Assembly (NCBI GenBank): GCA_002482535.1
Contig: DLGE01000013.1
Span: 10,746 to 74,745 of the forward strand
Direction of reading: 5' to 3'
Origin: Peptococcaceae bacterium UBA7702
GTDB lineage: Bacteria; Bacillota; Dehalobacteriia; UBA7702
Length of the DNA: 64,000 bases
Below are positions 1 through 7,264 of this stretch, in pieces (within the stretch, counting starts at the first letter, position 1; every line of letters begins with the position of its first letter). The notes under the pieces are model-generated. The model was not told the DNA's origin and searched no databases. It saw nothing but the letters and a program-made list of their open reading frames with translations. A program made the translations under genes and the position numbers.

Positions 1-636
1 TTTTCTCGGCGTAACATTTTTGCCATGAAGACGGTGGTGAATGAAAACTTCATCCATAAAGACGATACGGGCGAATCGTTCGGCACAGAGGGCAAGATAA
101 CGGTCATAAGCGTCGCAATCCTCCGGAATCGGCAGCACAAACGATGCGAATTCCGCTGTGAAAGCCATGCAGCAGCCACTATAACGGGATTGAAAAAAAT
201 TGCGCCAAAAGGATGGGCCGATGCGGTATGTTGAAAAAAAGTCGTCACTGATGACGGTATCGGTTTCGTCGATGGCAACACCGTTATGTACGATCAAAGA
301 AGCACCGGTGCGCCCAAAAGCCGCGATCATGTTATCGATTTTCCCTGGCAGCCAAATATCATCCTGATCGGCGATGAACAGATATCTGCCGCGGCAATGA
401 GCAAGGGCATTGTTAAAATTATCGATCACGCCTTGTCCCCCATCGGTTACGACAAAGATACGGCCGTCTCCCGCCGCGTAAGTATTGATGATCTCCCAGG
501 TCCGATCGGTAGAAGAATCATAGGATAACACCAGTTCGTCATCGTCTCCCAGTTGGGTTATGATCGAATCCAGTTGTTTTTTTAAATATTTTTCTCCCTG
601 GTAAACCGCCATGGCGACGGAGGCTCTCACGGTCAT
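1..636 (-). CDS. family 2 glycosyltransferase, partial (C-terminus beyond window)
   Basis: An open frame of 212 codons runs off the left edge; it starts at ATG 634-636 and shares an ATGA overlap with the stop of the upstream gene, so the two are translationally coupled. The N-terminus begins MTVRASVAMAVYQGEKYL, the nucleotide-sugar-binding start of GT-A fold GT2 enzymes. The metal-binding block IADQDDIWLPGK follows near residue 85; DQDD(I/V)W is typical of the rhamnosyltransferase-like branch of GT2. The role is probably adding a sugar to a cell-surface polysaccharide. Donor and acceptor cannot be told. The GT2 assignment is sure, the sugar is not. Confidence 0.85.
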   Translation of the reverse strand, partial: MTVRASVAMAVYQGEKYLKKQLDSIITQLGDDDELVLSYDSSTDRTWEIINTYAAGDGRIFVVTDGGQGVIDNFNNALAHCRGRYLFIADQDDIWLPGKIDNMIAAFGRTGASLIVHNGVAIDETDTVISDDFFSTYRIGPSFWRNFFQSRYSGCCMAFTAEFASFVLPIPEDCDAYDRYLALCAERFARIVFMDEVFIHHRLHGKNVTPRK

Positions 637-1790
637 GACCGTTTTTCTCCGGCAAGGATATGCTGTATCCCCTGATAAAATTTCTTTTCAAAACAATCGT
701 GGGAGAATTGCTCTTCAAACAGTTTACGGCAATTTTCCCGCATCGAATGGCACTCCTTAGCCAAAGATTGGAGCAGCTGGGAAGCCGTCTCTTCCGCCGT
801 TCCCGCCCAGGCAATCCCCACTCGATAGCGGCAAATAAAATCTGCGGTATCACCGCTGATGGTGTTGACCACCGGCAAACCGCATTCAAAATAATCGATG
901 CTTTTCATGGTCAAACCAATGCATACCGTATCCTTTAATATATTGAGACCAAAATGACATTGATCAAAAATCCTCTGCTTTTCCTCCATATCATAAAGCT
1001 CTCCATAAAATTTTACGTCGGCGCCGGCCCTTTTTAGGCCATCAAGAAAAACATCTTTGTTCTCACCATTGCCGATCACATGTACGGTAACCGGTATTTT
1101 CACGGTAAGCGCCTGCACAAGATTGCAGATGCGGGGAATGTCGATGATATTATTGATGGAGCCCAAATAAGCGAGGCTCATCTGATGTGGAGGCAAAGAG
1201 GGTTCGCTGGAAAATGGACGCATCTGCCGGGAAAGGTAGAGAGTAGATATTTTTCCCTCCAAAGCAGAGGTGTCGATCACCGAATGAAAGAGGTCGCATT
1301 CGGTGAAAACATGCTCCGCGCAACTGAGATATTGGTCTCTCAGCCCTTTCCAACACCGGCAGGGAAACAGATGCATCACGTTTTTTATCGGCAATGTTTC
1401 CGGCCACAGGTCAAGAATGTCGAAAATCACCTTGACTTTACTGTGGCGGGCCTTATATTCCGCTGTTCGCTTCACCAGAGAATTCGGCGGCACGACCACA
1501 TAGAGGAGATCGGGATCAAAAGTTTCCGCTTTTTTCAACGCTTCTCTGGCAAAGATACGGTGAGAATTGATTCTGGCAAAGGATAGATTCCGCCGGTAGG
1601 GCTTTGTCGGAATAAAAACAAGATCATTCCTGTGATCCGTTCTCCGCTCCCGCTGCAAATGGCGAAAATCCGATTCAATGTAAATCGGTTCATAGCCCAA
1701 AGCGGCCAATTGCCTTCCCGCCGCCATCATTCTCTCTTCGTAAAATTCAAAACAGGTGATCAACACCGCAGTCTTTTTTGCATCCATCAT
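633..1790 (-). CDS. glycosyltransferase, GT4/GT1-like (GT-B fold)
   Basis: This is a 385-residue protein starting at a double ATG, with GGAG nine bases upstream inside the end of the LCP gene. Seen: an N-terminal Rossmann-like stretch (KTAVLITCFEFYEERMMAAG), a central YLGSINNIIDIPRI segment like the donor-domain start of GT4 enzymes, then HVIGNGENKDVF and FECGLPVVNT, where the acidic-Gly-Pro block near the C-terminus is the usual nucleotide-sugar site. It lies six bases after the LCP stop and overlaps the GT2 gene by four bases, so the three form one operon. The likely role is cell-wall or capsule glycan assembly in the cytoplasm. The substrate is unknown. Confidence 0.8.
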   Translation of the reverse strand: MMDAKKTAVLITCFEFYEERMMAAGRQLAALGYEPIYIESDFRHLQRERRTDHRNDLVFIPTKPYRRNLSFARINSHRIFAREALKKAETFDPDLLYVVVPPNSLVKRTAEYKARHSKVKVIFDILDLWPETLPIKNVMHLFPCRCWKGLRDQYLSCAEHVFTECDLFHSVIDTSALEGKISTLYLSRQMRPFSSEPSLPPHQMSLAYLGSINNIIDIPRICNLVQALTVKIPVTVHVIGNGENKDVFLDGLKRAGADVKFYGELYDMEEKQRIFDQCHFGLNILKDTVCIGLTMKSIDYFECGLPVVNTISGDTADFICRYRVGIAWAGTAEETASQLLQSLAKECHSMRENCRKLFEEQFSHDCFEKKFYQGIQHILAGEKRS

Positions 1791-1796
1791 CCATTT

Positions 1797-2813
1797 TTAC
1801 TCCGTACCGCCCGTAGGTTCGCCGGTTGTGCCAGTGAAAGCATCATTGCCGTAAATCGCCGTATGGATACGCTTCGCCGCCTCATCTAAATCATAAATGT
1901 AATACCAGACGCCGTCGCTGGCAATGCCGCCCCAAAGATCCGTTTCATAGGCAGCATCGGGAACCGTATATTGTTCGATATTGAAATCTGTTAAGGCGAT
2001 GGGCGAAAGCCCAAGGATCTCACTGTAGCTCAGGGATGTTTCCGCCGTACCCAAAAACTGGCGGATAAAATGAGGATAATCCGTCTTCGACATGGATTTG
2101 ATCTTATCAAAAACGGCAGACAGCACCTTTTGCTGCCGGGTGGCGCGGGCATTGTCGCTGTCCAGTTTGCGGATGCGGGAATAAGAAACGGCCTGCTCAC
2201 CGGTGAGATTCGCCTCGCCGGCAGCGGCAATCGTGGCCGTCCCGGGGAAATACTGCACCGTCAAAGCGTTGGCCATATCCACTTCCGCCTGACTCAAGGT
2301 CAAGGTTACGCCGTCAACGGCGTTGATGATCGTCGCCAACTGGCTGAAATTGACGGTAATATATTCTTTGATGTCGAGATCAAACGTCTCATTCAGTGTC
2401 TTAATCGCCAAAGTGGGGCCGCCATAGGCATAAGCCGCATTGATTTTGGTTTCCCCGTGACCTTCGATGGGTACTTTGCTGTCCCTTAAGATCGAGGTCA
2501 TTTTGATGATGTTTTTTTCCTGATCCAAGGTAAGGATGATGATCGTATCACTGCGCCCGGAATCTTCGCCAGTATCCCTGGTATCGACGCCGAAAAGGGC
2601 AATATTCGTAATACCGCCGACACTGACCTCTTCCTTAACGCCCAGTTCTTCATCGTCATTGGTAAAGCTCACCGTGTTCAGATTGCCAAATAAATAGAAA
2701 AACGCGCCACTCACCGCAATGCTCATCATCAAAATAATCAGTAATACAATAATAATGGTTTTTAAAATCCGGCGTTGTCTTTTCTTTTTTACCGTTCGTT
2801 TTTTATCAGACAT
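1797..2813 (-). CDS. LCP family (LytR-CpsA-Psr) cell-wall polymer ligase
   Basis: LCP proteins transfer undecaprenyl-phosphate-linked glycopolymers to peptidoglycan on the outer membrane face. The chosen start gives 338 residues (MSDKKRT..., with GGGAAG seven bases upstream; another ATG lies 12 bases earlier). Seen: a basic cytoplasmic tail, one membrane helix (TIIIVLLIILMMSIAVSGAFF), then the LCP core with FGVDTRDTGEDSGRSDTIII and its conserved Asp/Arg residues, the SILRDSKVPI strand, and KINAAYAYGGP. The C-terminus is Thr/Gly rich. It is the first gene of an operon with two glycosyltransferases, consistent with attaching the polymer they make. Confidence 0.92.
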   Translation of the reverse strand: MSDKKRTVKKKRQRRILKTIIIVLLIILMMSIAVSGAFFYLFGNLNTVSFTNDDEELGVKEEVSVGGITNIALFGVDTRDTGEDSGRSDTIIILTLDQEKNIIKMTSILRDSKVPIEGHGETKINAAYAYGGPTLAIKTLNETFDLDIKEYITVNFSQLATIINAVDGVTLTLSQAEVDMANALTVQYFPGTATIAAAGEANLTGEQAVSYSRIRKLDSDNARATRQQKVLSAVFDKIKSMSKTDYPHFIRQFLGTAETSLSYSEILGLSPIALTDFNIEQYTVPDAAYETDLWGGIASDGVWYYIYDLDEAAKRIHTAIYGNDAFTGTTGEPTGGTE

Positions 2814-2867
2814 ATTTCTTCCCATCTTAGCATTTGATTTTTATATACAAAACGTCAGTTTTATTTC

Positions 2868-2896
2868 AGTATACTTGAATTATTCTGAATAATCAA
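2868..2896 (-). promoter_or_regulatory. sigma-A promoter of the LCP-glycosyltransferase operon
   Basis: On the minus strand TTGATT (2891-2896) and TATACT (2868-2873) are separated by 17 bp, about 55 bp upstream of the LCP start. Confidence 0.7.
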
Positions 2897-2950
2897 CCTA
2901 TACACAAAGATTGCGATAAAATTACAGCAAAATTTTGGTAAAATCATCAT

Positions 2951-3000
2951 AAAATCACCCCGCCTTATGCTTTTATTTTAGCATAAGGCGGGGTGATTTT
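2951..3000. terminator. perfect bidirectional terminator hairpin
   Basis: A perfect 21-bp inverted repeat (2951-2971 with 2980-3000, loop of 8) has a GC-rich core CACCCCGCCTTATGC flanked by an A-run and a T-run, so it can end transcripts from either side. It separates the zinc-ribbon gene from the LCP operon promoter. Confidence 0.85.
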
Positions 3001-3053
3001 CTGCCACTTCTGTCAATCCGATACATGAAAGGCTGTTGACACAGGCATCTACG

Positions 3054-3260
3054 TTACCTTTTTCTTTTCGCGTCCCGTTCCCGCACAGCGTCGATGACAA
3101 CGTCTTCCAGAGCGTTGTTAATGCTGGCGGTCACCGGCTTTTCATCTTCTCTTAGTTGCTTTGTGACCTGGTCAAAACAGTGGTTGCAGTAATACTCCTC
3201 CCGCACAAGATAGGCTTTGCCGGGAGCAATGCGCTGGCTGCAATTTTTACAAATCAACAT
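3054..3260 (-). CDS. small zinc-ribbon protein
   Basis: This is a 68-residue protein starting MLICKNCSQRIAPGKAY. ATG 3258-3260 is chosen because AAAGGAGG lies just upstream; a longer frame would add 53 residues of unlike composition. Two Cys pairs (CKNC and CNHC, about 20 residues apart) form a treble-clef or LIM-like zinc site. The rest is charged and probably helical. No catalytic motif is visible and the function is unknown. The perfect hairpin at 2951-3000 ends it. It probably stands alone. Confidence 0.65.
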   Translation of the reverse strand: MLICKNCSQRIAPGKAYLVREEYYCNHCFDQVTKQLREDEKPVTASINNALEDVVIDAVRERDAKRKR

Positions 3261-3463
3261 AAAACGGCCTCCTTTTTGTTTATTTTCCCGCAAAGGAGCC
3301 GGTTTTATGTTGTGATTTAACAGTTGCGTAAAGGGAAAAAATGTTATACCGGCAAAATTCATAAAATCATAGCGAAACCATAGACCCAAACGTCCTATTT
3401 GTCGAATTGAAAGATCCATACTTCTATGTTAAACTTATATTTTAGAAGGAAAAAATTTGCAGA

Positions 3464-3689
3464 GATGAAAACCACTGGTTTTCTTCAGATTGTAGACAAA
3501 GTCCGCTTATGCGGAATTTGGATGCAAGCTGATAGACTGTCGAGAAAGGCTTAGACACGGTGAACGCGCTGACCTGCGGCTGCGCTGCGTACCAAAATAT
3601 ACTCAAGCAGTCGCGGGGCAGAGCGTTTGCCGCGGATCAGCCTTTGTCGGCAGCCTGATGAAAACCATTGGCCTTCTTGCCGGTTTTCC
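3464..3689. repeat. MITE/REP-like element with imperfect inverted ends
   Basis: The left arm (about 3464-3500, GATGAAAACC...CAGATTGTAGACAAAG) and right arm (about 3641-3689, CTTTGTCGGCAGCCTGATG...GGTTTTCC) are imperfect reverse complements. Each arm also holds a GAAAACC/GGTTTTC minor dyad. A small hairpin CCGC-TTAT-GCGG sits just inside the left arm. No protein is encoded. It fills the non-coding gap before the phosphatase gene. Only one copy is present in the window. Confidence 0.45.
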
Positions 3690-3747
3690 TTGTTGCTCCA
3701 CTTCACGCCAGGCAAGAGGCCTTACGGCCCAGGGAAGGAGAAGAACG

Positions 3748-4494
3748 ATGATTTTACCGTTTCAAAATATCAAAAACGGCCGCGAACTTGGCGGTCTGAC
3801 CGCCGCTGATGGCAAGAAAACAAAATGCTGCCTGCTTTTGCGCACGGGAGAACTCTTTACCGCCGATGAAAAGGAAATTCTATCTTTGAGTGAAGATTAT
3901 AAGATCAAAACTGTCATTGATTTCAGAGATCACAGCGAATGCGAAATACGCCCCGATAAGGAGATCCCCGGCGCCGTCTACCACCAGATCCCCATATTGC
4001 CGCCGCAACCGGAAGAAATCCGCGATCAGCTCATGGCCATGCTCATAAATGAGCCCAAGGCCACGTTTTTGCGGATCTATGAAAACATCGCCGAAAACAG
4101 TGACGCCGCCGCCGCTTACTGCAAGTTCTTTCAGGTCATCCTCGAAAATCAGGGCGTCCCCCTGCTCTACCATTGCCGCCAGGGGAAAGACCGTACCGGT
4201 ATTGCCTCGATTCTGCTTTTATCCGCCCTCGGTGTACCGGAAGAAGAAGTGCTCAAGGATTATTTTCTTACCAACGAACTGTTGAAAGCCGATTATGAAG
4301 CGCTGAAAGCCCAGGGTACCCCGGAAGATCAGTTGGAAAAGGCCAAAGATATCCTATTTGTCATGGAAGAGTGCGTCCATGGCTATCTTGGGCTGTTGAA
4401 AAAAAATTGGGGCAGCATAAACGGATATCTGCAAGGCGCCCTCTGCTTGGGACAGGAGGATCTAAAGACGCTCCGCGCTATTTATACCGAATGA
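3748..4494 (+). CDS. tyrosine-protein phosphatase (Y_phosphatase3 family)
   Basis: This is a 248-residue protein; the start at ATG 3748 is set by GGAAGGAG just upstream. Seen: the N-terminal NGRELGGL block that matches the N(F/W)R(D/E)LGG signature of bacterial dual-specificity/tyrosine phosphatases, LLRTGEL, and the P-loop HCRQGKDRTG with nucleophile Cys about residue 143, where the Lys-Asp-Arg variant is typical of the lipid/tyrosine phosphatase group. It is cytosolic, with no signal peptide. The substrate may be phosphotyrosine protein or phosphoinositide. It is a single-gene unit ended by the hairpin at 4557. Confidence 0.88.
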   Translation: MILPFQNIKNGRELGGLTAADGKKTKCCLLLRTGELFTADEKEILSLSEDYKIKTVIDFRDHSECEIRPDKEIPGAVYHQIPILPPQPEEIRDQLMAMLINEPKATFLRIYENIAENSDAAAAYCKFFQVILENQGVPLLYHCRQGKDRTGIASILLLSALGVPEEEVLKDYFLTNELLKADYEALKAQGTPEDQLEKAKDILFVMEECVHGYLGLLKKNWGSINGYLQGALCLGQEDLKTLRAIYTE

Positions 4495-4556
4495 GTGCGA
4501 AAAAGCAAATCTGTCCCCGCAATTCATCAAATATAGATTAATACATATTATATATA

Positions 4557-4598
4557 GGGTGTCCTTTGGGCTTTTTACGCCTTGCGGGACACCCTTTT
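4557..4598 (+). terminator. terminator after the phosphatase gene
   Basis: Stem GGGTGTCC (4557-4564) pairs with GGACACCC (4587-4594), followed by TTTTC. Confidence 0.7.
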
Positions 4599-4646
4599 CA
4601 TCTCCGGGTGCTTTTTCCGGCAATACCAGTAACAAAAAAGAGGCCT

Positions 4647-4670
4647 TTTTCATATTGTACAATATGAAAA
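4647..4670. promoter_or_regulatory. 24-bp perfect palindrome (operator or leader hairpin)
   Basis: TTTTCATATTGT/ACAATATGAAAA is self-complementary over all 24 bases and ends 19 bp before the Cys-rich gene, just ahead of its AAAGGAGG ribosome binding site. It could be a dimeric repressor operator or an mRNA hairpin near the ribosome site. No regulator is identified. Confidence 0.6.
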
Positions 4671-4689
4671 TCATTAAAGGAGGCCCCAA

Positions 4690-5034
4690 ATGAGCAGAAA
4701 ATGTTGCGGAAATTGTTCCTCGAATTCCTGCGGCTGCAACGGATGCGGATGTGGGTGTGGTAACGGCTGTGATTGTGGCTGCGGATGTGGGTGTGGTAAC
4801 GGCTCTAATTGCGGCGGCGGCTGTGGATGCGGCAACTGCACAGGTTGCTTTGGCTGCTGCGATTACAGTTGTGTCTTAAGTTCCATCTATAATGTCTATA
4901 CGCTTCAATACCTTGCGTCTATCTTGTACGCTTTCTTAGGTTGCGGGTTCACAGGTCCGTGCAGCCCCTGTTGTTCCTGTGGCATACCGGGACCCGGTCC
5001 CTGCCCCTGTAACAACGGCGTCGCCGCCCAGTAA
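4690..5034 (+). CDS. Cys/Gly-rich small protein (28 Cys in 114 residues)
   Basis: A strong ribosome site (AAAGGAGG) precedes the ATG. Residues 5-61 are mostly alternating Cys-Gly with Asn, including a 12-residue unit repeated exactly (36-bp DNA repeat starting at 4744 and 4780). Residues 62-84 are hydrophobic and tyrosine-rich (SIYNVYTLQYLASILYAFLG). The tail is Cys-Pro-Gly rich with GPGPCPCNNG. No signal peptide is seen. The composition suggests a metal-binding or disulfide-cross-linked structural protein, possibly of a spore coat or surface layer, but no family is recognised. It is probably co-transcribed with the Trp-rich frame that follows, since no terminator lies between them. Confidence 0.7.
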   Translation: MSRKCCGNCSSNSCGCNGCGCGCGNGCDCGCGCGCGNGSNCGGGCGCGNCTGCFGCCDYSCVLSSIYNVYTLQYLASILYAFLGCGFTGPCSPCCSCGIPGPGPCPCNNGVAAQ

Positions 5035-5043
5035 AGTAAAGCC

Positions 5044-5349
5044 ATGGAAGCGGAAAAGACCGTTGGCTTAAACCCTTCCGGTGACGGTATCTCCGGTGCA
5101 GGCACACCTTGGGCAGATACGCTCCGCCTTGAGGGACCAGGGGAAAACATTCCATGGGACAGTGCAAATGGTTGTGATGAGCTATGGCAGGGCAATCCTT
5201 ATGAGTATATCTCCTGGGATTGTACCCCCTGGTGGTATATCCCCTGCAATAACGGCGCGCCATGGTACGCCCAGTTTTTGGTTAGTGTCTATGCTTATGA
5301 GACCTGCGTCCATTCGCTATGCTGTCTTTTCCGTTGTCCGGAGGGCTGA
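5044..5349 (+). CDS. putative Trp/Cys-rich small protein
   Basis: This 101-residue frame begins nine bases after the Cys-rich gene, with only a weak ribosome site. It has repeated Pro-Trp motifs (GTPWAD, ENIPWD, CTPWWYIPC, GAPWYA) and ends in a Cys-containing hydrophobic part (VYAYETCVHSLCCLF). The CNNGA motif recalls the CNNGV end of its neighbour, so the two may be related or act together. A hairpin terminator follows at 5393. Overlapping frames exist on both strands, so coding is likely but not proven. Function unknown. Confidence 0.45.
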   Translation: MEAEKTVGLNPSGDGISGAGTPWADTLRLEGPGENIPWDSANGCDELWQGNPYEYISWDCTPWWYIPCNNGAPWYAQFLVSVYAYETCVHSLCCLFRCPEG

Positions 5350-5392
5350 CAATGCTGCCCGTGTCGAAAAGGAAATGAGAAAACAACATGAC

Positions 5393-5419
5393 AAAAACCC
5401 GGCTTCGCCGGGTTTTTTT
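5393..5419 (+). terminator. terminator of the Cys-rich/Trp-rich unit
   Basis: AAAAACCCGGC-TTC-GCCGGGTTTTT is an 11-bp perfect stem with a three-base loop and a T-run. Confidence 0.9.
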
Positions 5420-5481
5420 ATATAAACCCCAATTTCAGCGCGTTTATCCCAAAAATCAACGGTTTATGAAAAGGTGCGCTA

Positions 5482-5535
5482 TTGAAAAAAAGGCGCTTTT
5501 CTGATAAGATAACCTTATACTAACGTTAAGGAAGG
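5482..5535 (+). promoter_or_regulatory. promoter and possible autoregulatory site of the DtxR-type gene
   Basis: TTGAAA (5482-5487) and TAAGAT (5505-5510) are 17 bp apart. Just downstream is a dyad, CCTTA-9-TAAGG, that could bind the metalloregulator encoded next. Confidence 0.5.
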
Positions 5536-5541
5536 TTCACC

Positions 5542-5925
5542 ATGAATATCTATGAATCTGGAGAAGATTACCTGGAAACGATCCTGATGTTAAAAGAACG
5601 CAACGGCAATGTCCGCTCCATTGATATCGCCCACGAAATGAATTTCAAAAAGCCCAGCGTTAGTTACGCGATGAAACAGTTTCGGGAAAACGGTTACATC
5701 CTTGTAGATGAAGACGGCTTTATCCATTTGACGGAAAGCGGAGAACAAATTGCCAAACGGGTTTACGAACGCCACCGTGTTTTGACGCAGCTTTTGCTTT
5801 TCCTCGGCGTGTCCAAAGAAAACGCAAAAAAAGACGCGTGTAAAATCGAGCACGACCTCAGTGAGGAGACTTTTGATTGCATCAAGGGCTATCTCCTGAA
5901 AAGCGGGGTCAACCTCAATCTTTGA
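5542..5925 (+). CDS. DtxR/MntR-family metal-dependent transcriptional regulator
   Basis: This is a 127-residue protein with the order of the short MntR type. An N-terminal winged helix (ESGEDYLETILMLKERNG, then MNFKKPSVSYAMKQFRENGY as the recognition helix and wing) is followed by the dimerisation/metal domain (YERHRVLTQLLLFLGV, then DACKIEHDLSEET with Cys, Glu, His and Glu typical of the metal sites). There is no C-terminal SH3-like domain. It would repress Mn2+ or Fe2+ uptake genes when metal is bound. No transporter lies beside it; the dyad in its own promoter suggests self-control. Confidence 0.88.
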   Translation: MNIYESGEDYLETILMLKERNGNVRSIDIAHEMNFKKPSVSYAMKQFRENGYILVDEDGFIHLTESGEQIAKRVYERHRVLTQLLLFLGVSKENAKKDACKIEHDLSEETFDCIKGYLLKSGVNLNL

Positions 5926-5971
5926 CCAGCCTACACAATAGAGACTCTGTAGTCTATCCTTAGATGTACCC

Positions 5972-6002
5972 AAGAGTCCCCGATGGAGGGGACTCTTTTT
6001 TT
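5972..6002. terminator. terminator between convergent regulator and ndk genes
   Basis: AAGAGTCCCC (5972-5981) pairs with GGGGACTCTT (5988-5997), loop of six, with a T-run on the plus strand. It lies between convergent genes and could serve both. Confidence 0.85.
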
Positions 6003-6006
6003 GCAT

Positions 6007-6423
6007 TCATCTATGTGACGCGCCGAAAAAACGCGCGATCTCGATTTTAGCGCTTTCCCCGGAGTCGGCTCCGTGAATGATGTTTTCCGAGGTGCAAAAG
6101 GCAAAGTCGCCTCGGATGGTACCGGCGGCGGCGTCTTCCACCTTCGTCGCCCCCATCAGGCCGCGCACACCCATAACCACGTTTTCTCCCTCAACAATCA
6201 TGGCCAGGACCGGGCCGGAGGTCATAAAGCGCAAAACTTCGGGGAAGAAAGGAAAATCGGCGATATGGGCATAATGTTCCCGTAGAACCGCCTCATCAAG
6301 GAGCATCATCTTTGCGTCGGTAATGCGATATCCCTTGTTTTCAATCCTCGAGATGACTTGACCCATCAAGCCCCTCTTGACACAATCGGGTTTCAGCATC
6401 ACATAGGTTTTTTCAATGGCCAT
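6007..6423 (-). CDS. ndk: nucleoside diphosphate kinase
   Basis: It transfers the gamma-phosphate of ATP to NDPs through a phospho-histidine. The 138-residue length is standard. Seen: the MAIEKTYVMLKPD start, MGVRGLMGATK, and the active-site block SENIIHGADS with catalytic His117. A good ribosome site (AGGAGG) precedes the ATG. It is a single-gene unit, convergent with the DtxR-type gene. Confidence 0.97.
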   Translation of the reverse strand: MAIEKTYVMLKPDCVKRGLMGQVISRIENKGYRITDAKMMLLDEAVLREHYAHIADFPFFPEVLRFMTSGPVLAMIVEGENVVMGVRGLMGATKVEDAAAGTIRGDFAFCTSENIIHGADSGESAKIEIARFFGASHR

Positions 6424-6644
6424 AACGTTTTACCTCCTGAAACATCTGTATATCCTCCATTATAGCATCCACGTCAACCCCTTATAAAGCAAGCCGCGGC
6501 GAGAACAGATCTACAAAAACTCACAGAATACGCGGAAAAAGCGGAAAAATCAGAAAAAGCAGAAGAAGGATATTTACTTGTTTCCCGCTATTTTATATAA
6601 TAGGAAAAAGACTTGGCGCCAACCGGCAAAAAGGAGGAAACCCC

Positions 6645-7103
6645 ATGTTAAAATCGGGAGACAAGGCACCGGATATTTCATTATTGGATCAGAACGCAAA
6701 ACCAACCCGGCTTTCGGATTTTAAGGGACAGAAAGTCGTGCTCTATTTCTATCCCCGGGACAACACCGCCGGCTGCACCCGACAAGCCGTGGCGTTCAAG
6801 GAGACCTACGCAGATCTCCAAGATCAGGGCGTTGTTTTGCTCGGCGTCAGCAAGGACAGCGTCGCATCTCATCAAAAGTTTGCCGCCAAAAACAGCCTGC
6901 CCTTCCCCCTCCTTGCCGATACAGAGCTTAGCGCCATCAAAGCTTACGATGTTTGGCAAGAAAAGAAAATGTACGGAAAAACCGCCATGGGCGTAGTGCG
7001 CACCACGTATATCATCGATGAAAACGGCGTGATTGAAAAAGTTTATGAGAAGGTAAAACCCGATGGTCATGCCACCGACGTATTGGCATATCTAATGCGT
7101 TAA
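6645..7103 (+). CDS. bcp: peroxiredoxin, Bcp/PrxQ type (single-Cys form)
   Basis: This thiol peroxidase reduces H2O2 and organic hydroperoxides in the cytosol. It has 152 residues with a thioredoxin fold, AAAAGGAGG upstream. The active-site loop is YPRDNTAGCTRQAVAF, with peroxidatic Cys44 and the conserved P-x3-T-x2-C pattern. The resolving Cys usual five residues later in this family is Val here, and no other Cys is present, so this is a 1-Cys enzyme needing an outside thiol. Confidence 0.93.
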   Translation: MLKSGDKAPDISLLDQNAKPTRLSDFKGQKVVLYFYPRDNTAGCTRQAVAFKETYADLQDQGVVLLGVSKDSVASHQKFAAKNSLPFPLLADTELSAIKAYDVWQEKKMYGKTAMGVVRTTYIIDENGVIEKVYEKVKPDGHATDVLAYLMR

Positions 7104-7165
7104 CCTACGAAAATACCGCCGACAGCCAAAATCAGGAAAACGGATGCCTCGGGAAACACATAAAA

Positions 7166-7215
7166 GAACCGGCGTTCGGGTACATCTATGTATGCTGATG
7201 TATTGACGCCGGTTT
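7166..7215. other. inverted repeat between bcp and cax
   Basis: AACCGGCGT pairs with ACGCCGGTT across a 30-base loop. No T-run follows, so it may be a weak terminator or a leader structure of the antiporter gene. Confidence 0.3.
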
Positions 7216-7264
7216 CCTCTTTCAGCAAAATAAAAAAACAAGGAAGTACAGGGATTCAAGCACG

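Noticed and set aside
4949..5263. Minus-strand frame opposite the Cys-rich/Trp-rich genes
   Set aside because: It is antisense to the Gly/Cys codons, has no ribosome site, and its composition mirrors the other strand.
7104..7264. yybP-ykoY-type manganese riboswitch before cax
   Set aside because: Only one long-range stem is visible and the conserved loop sequences of that class could not be found.
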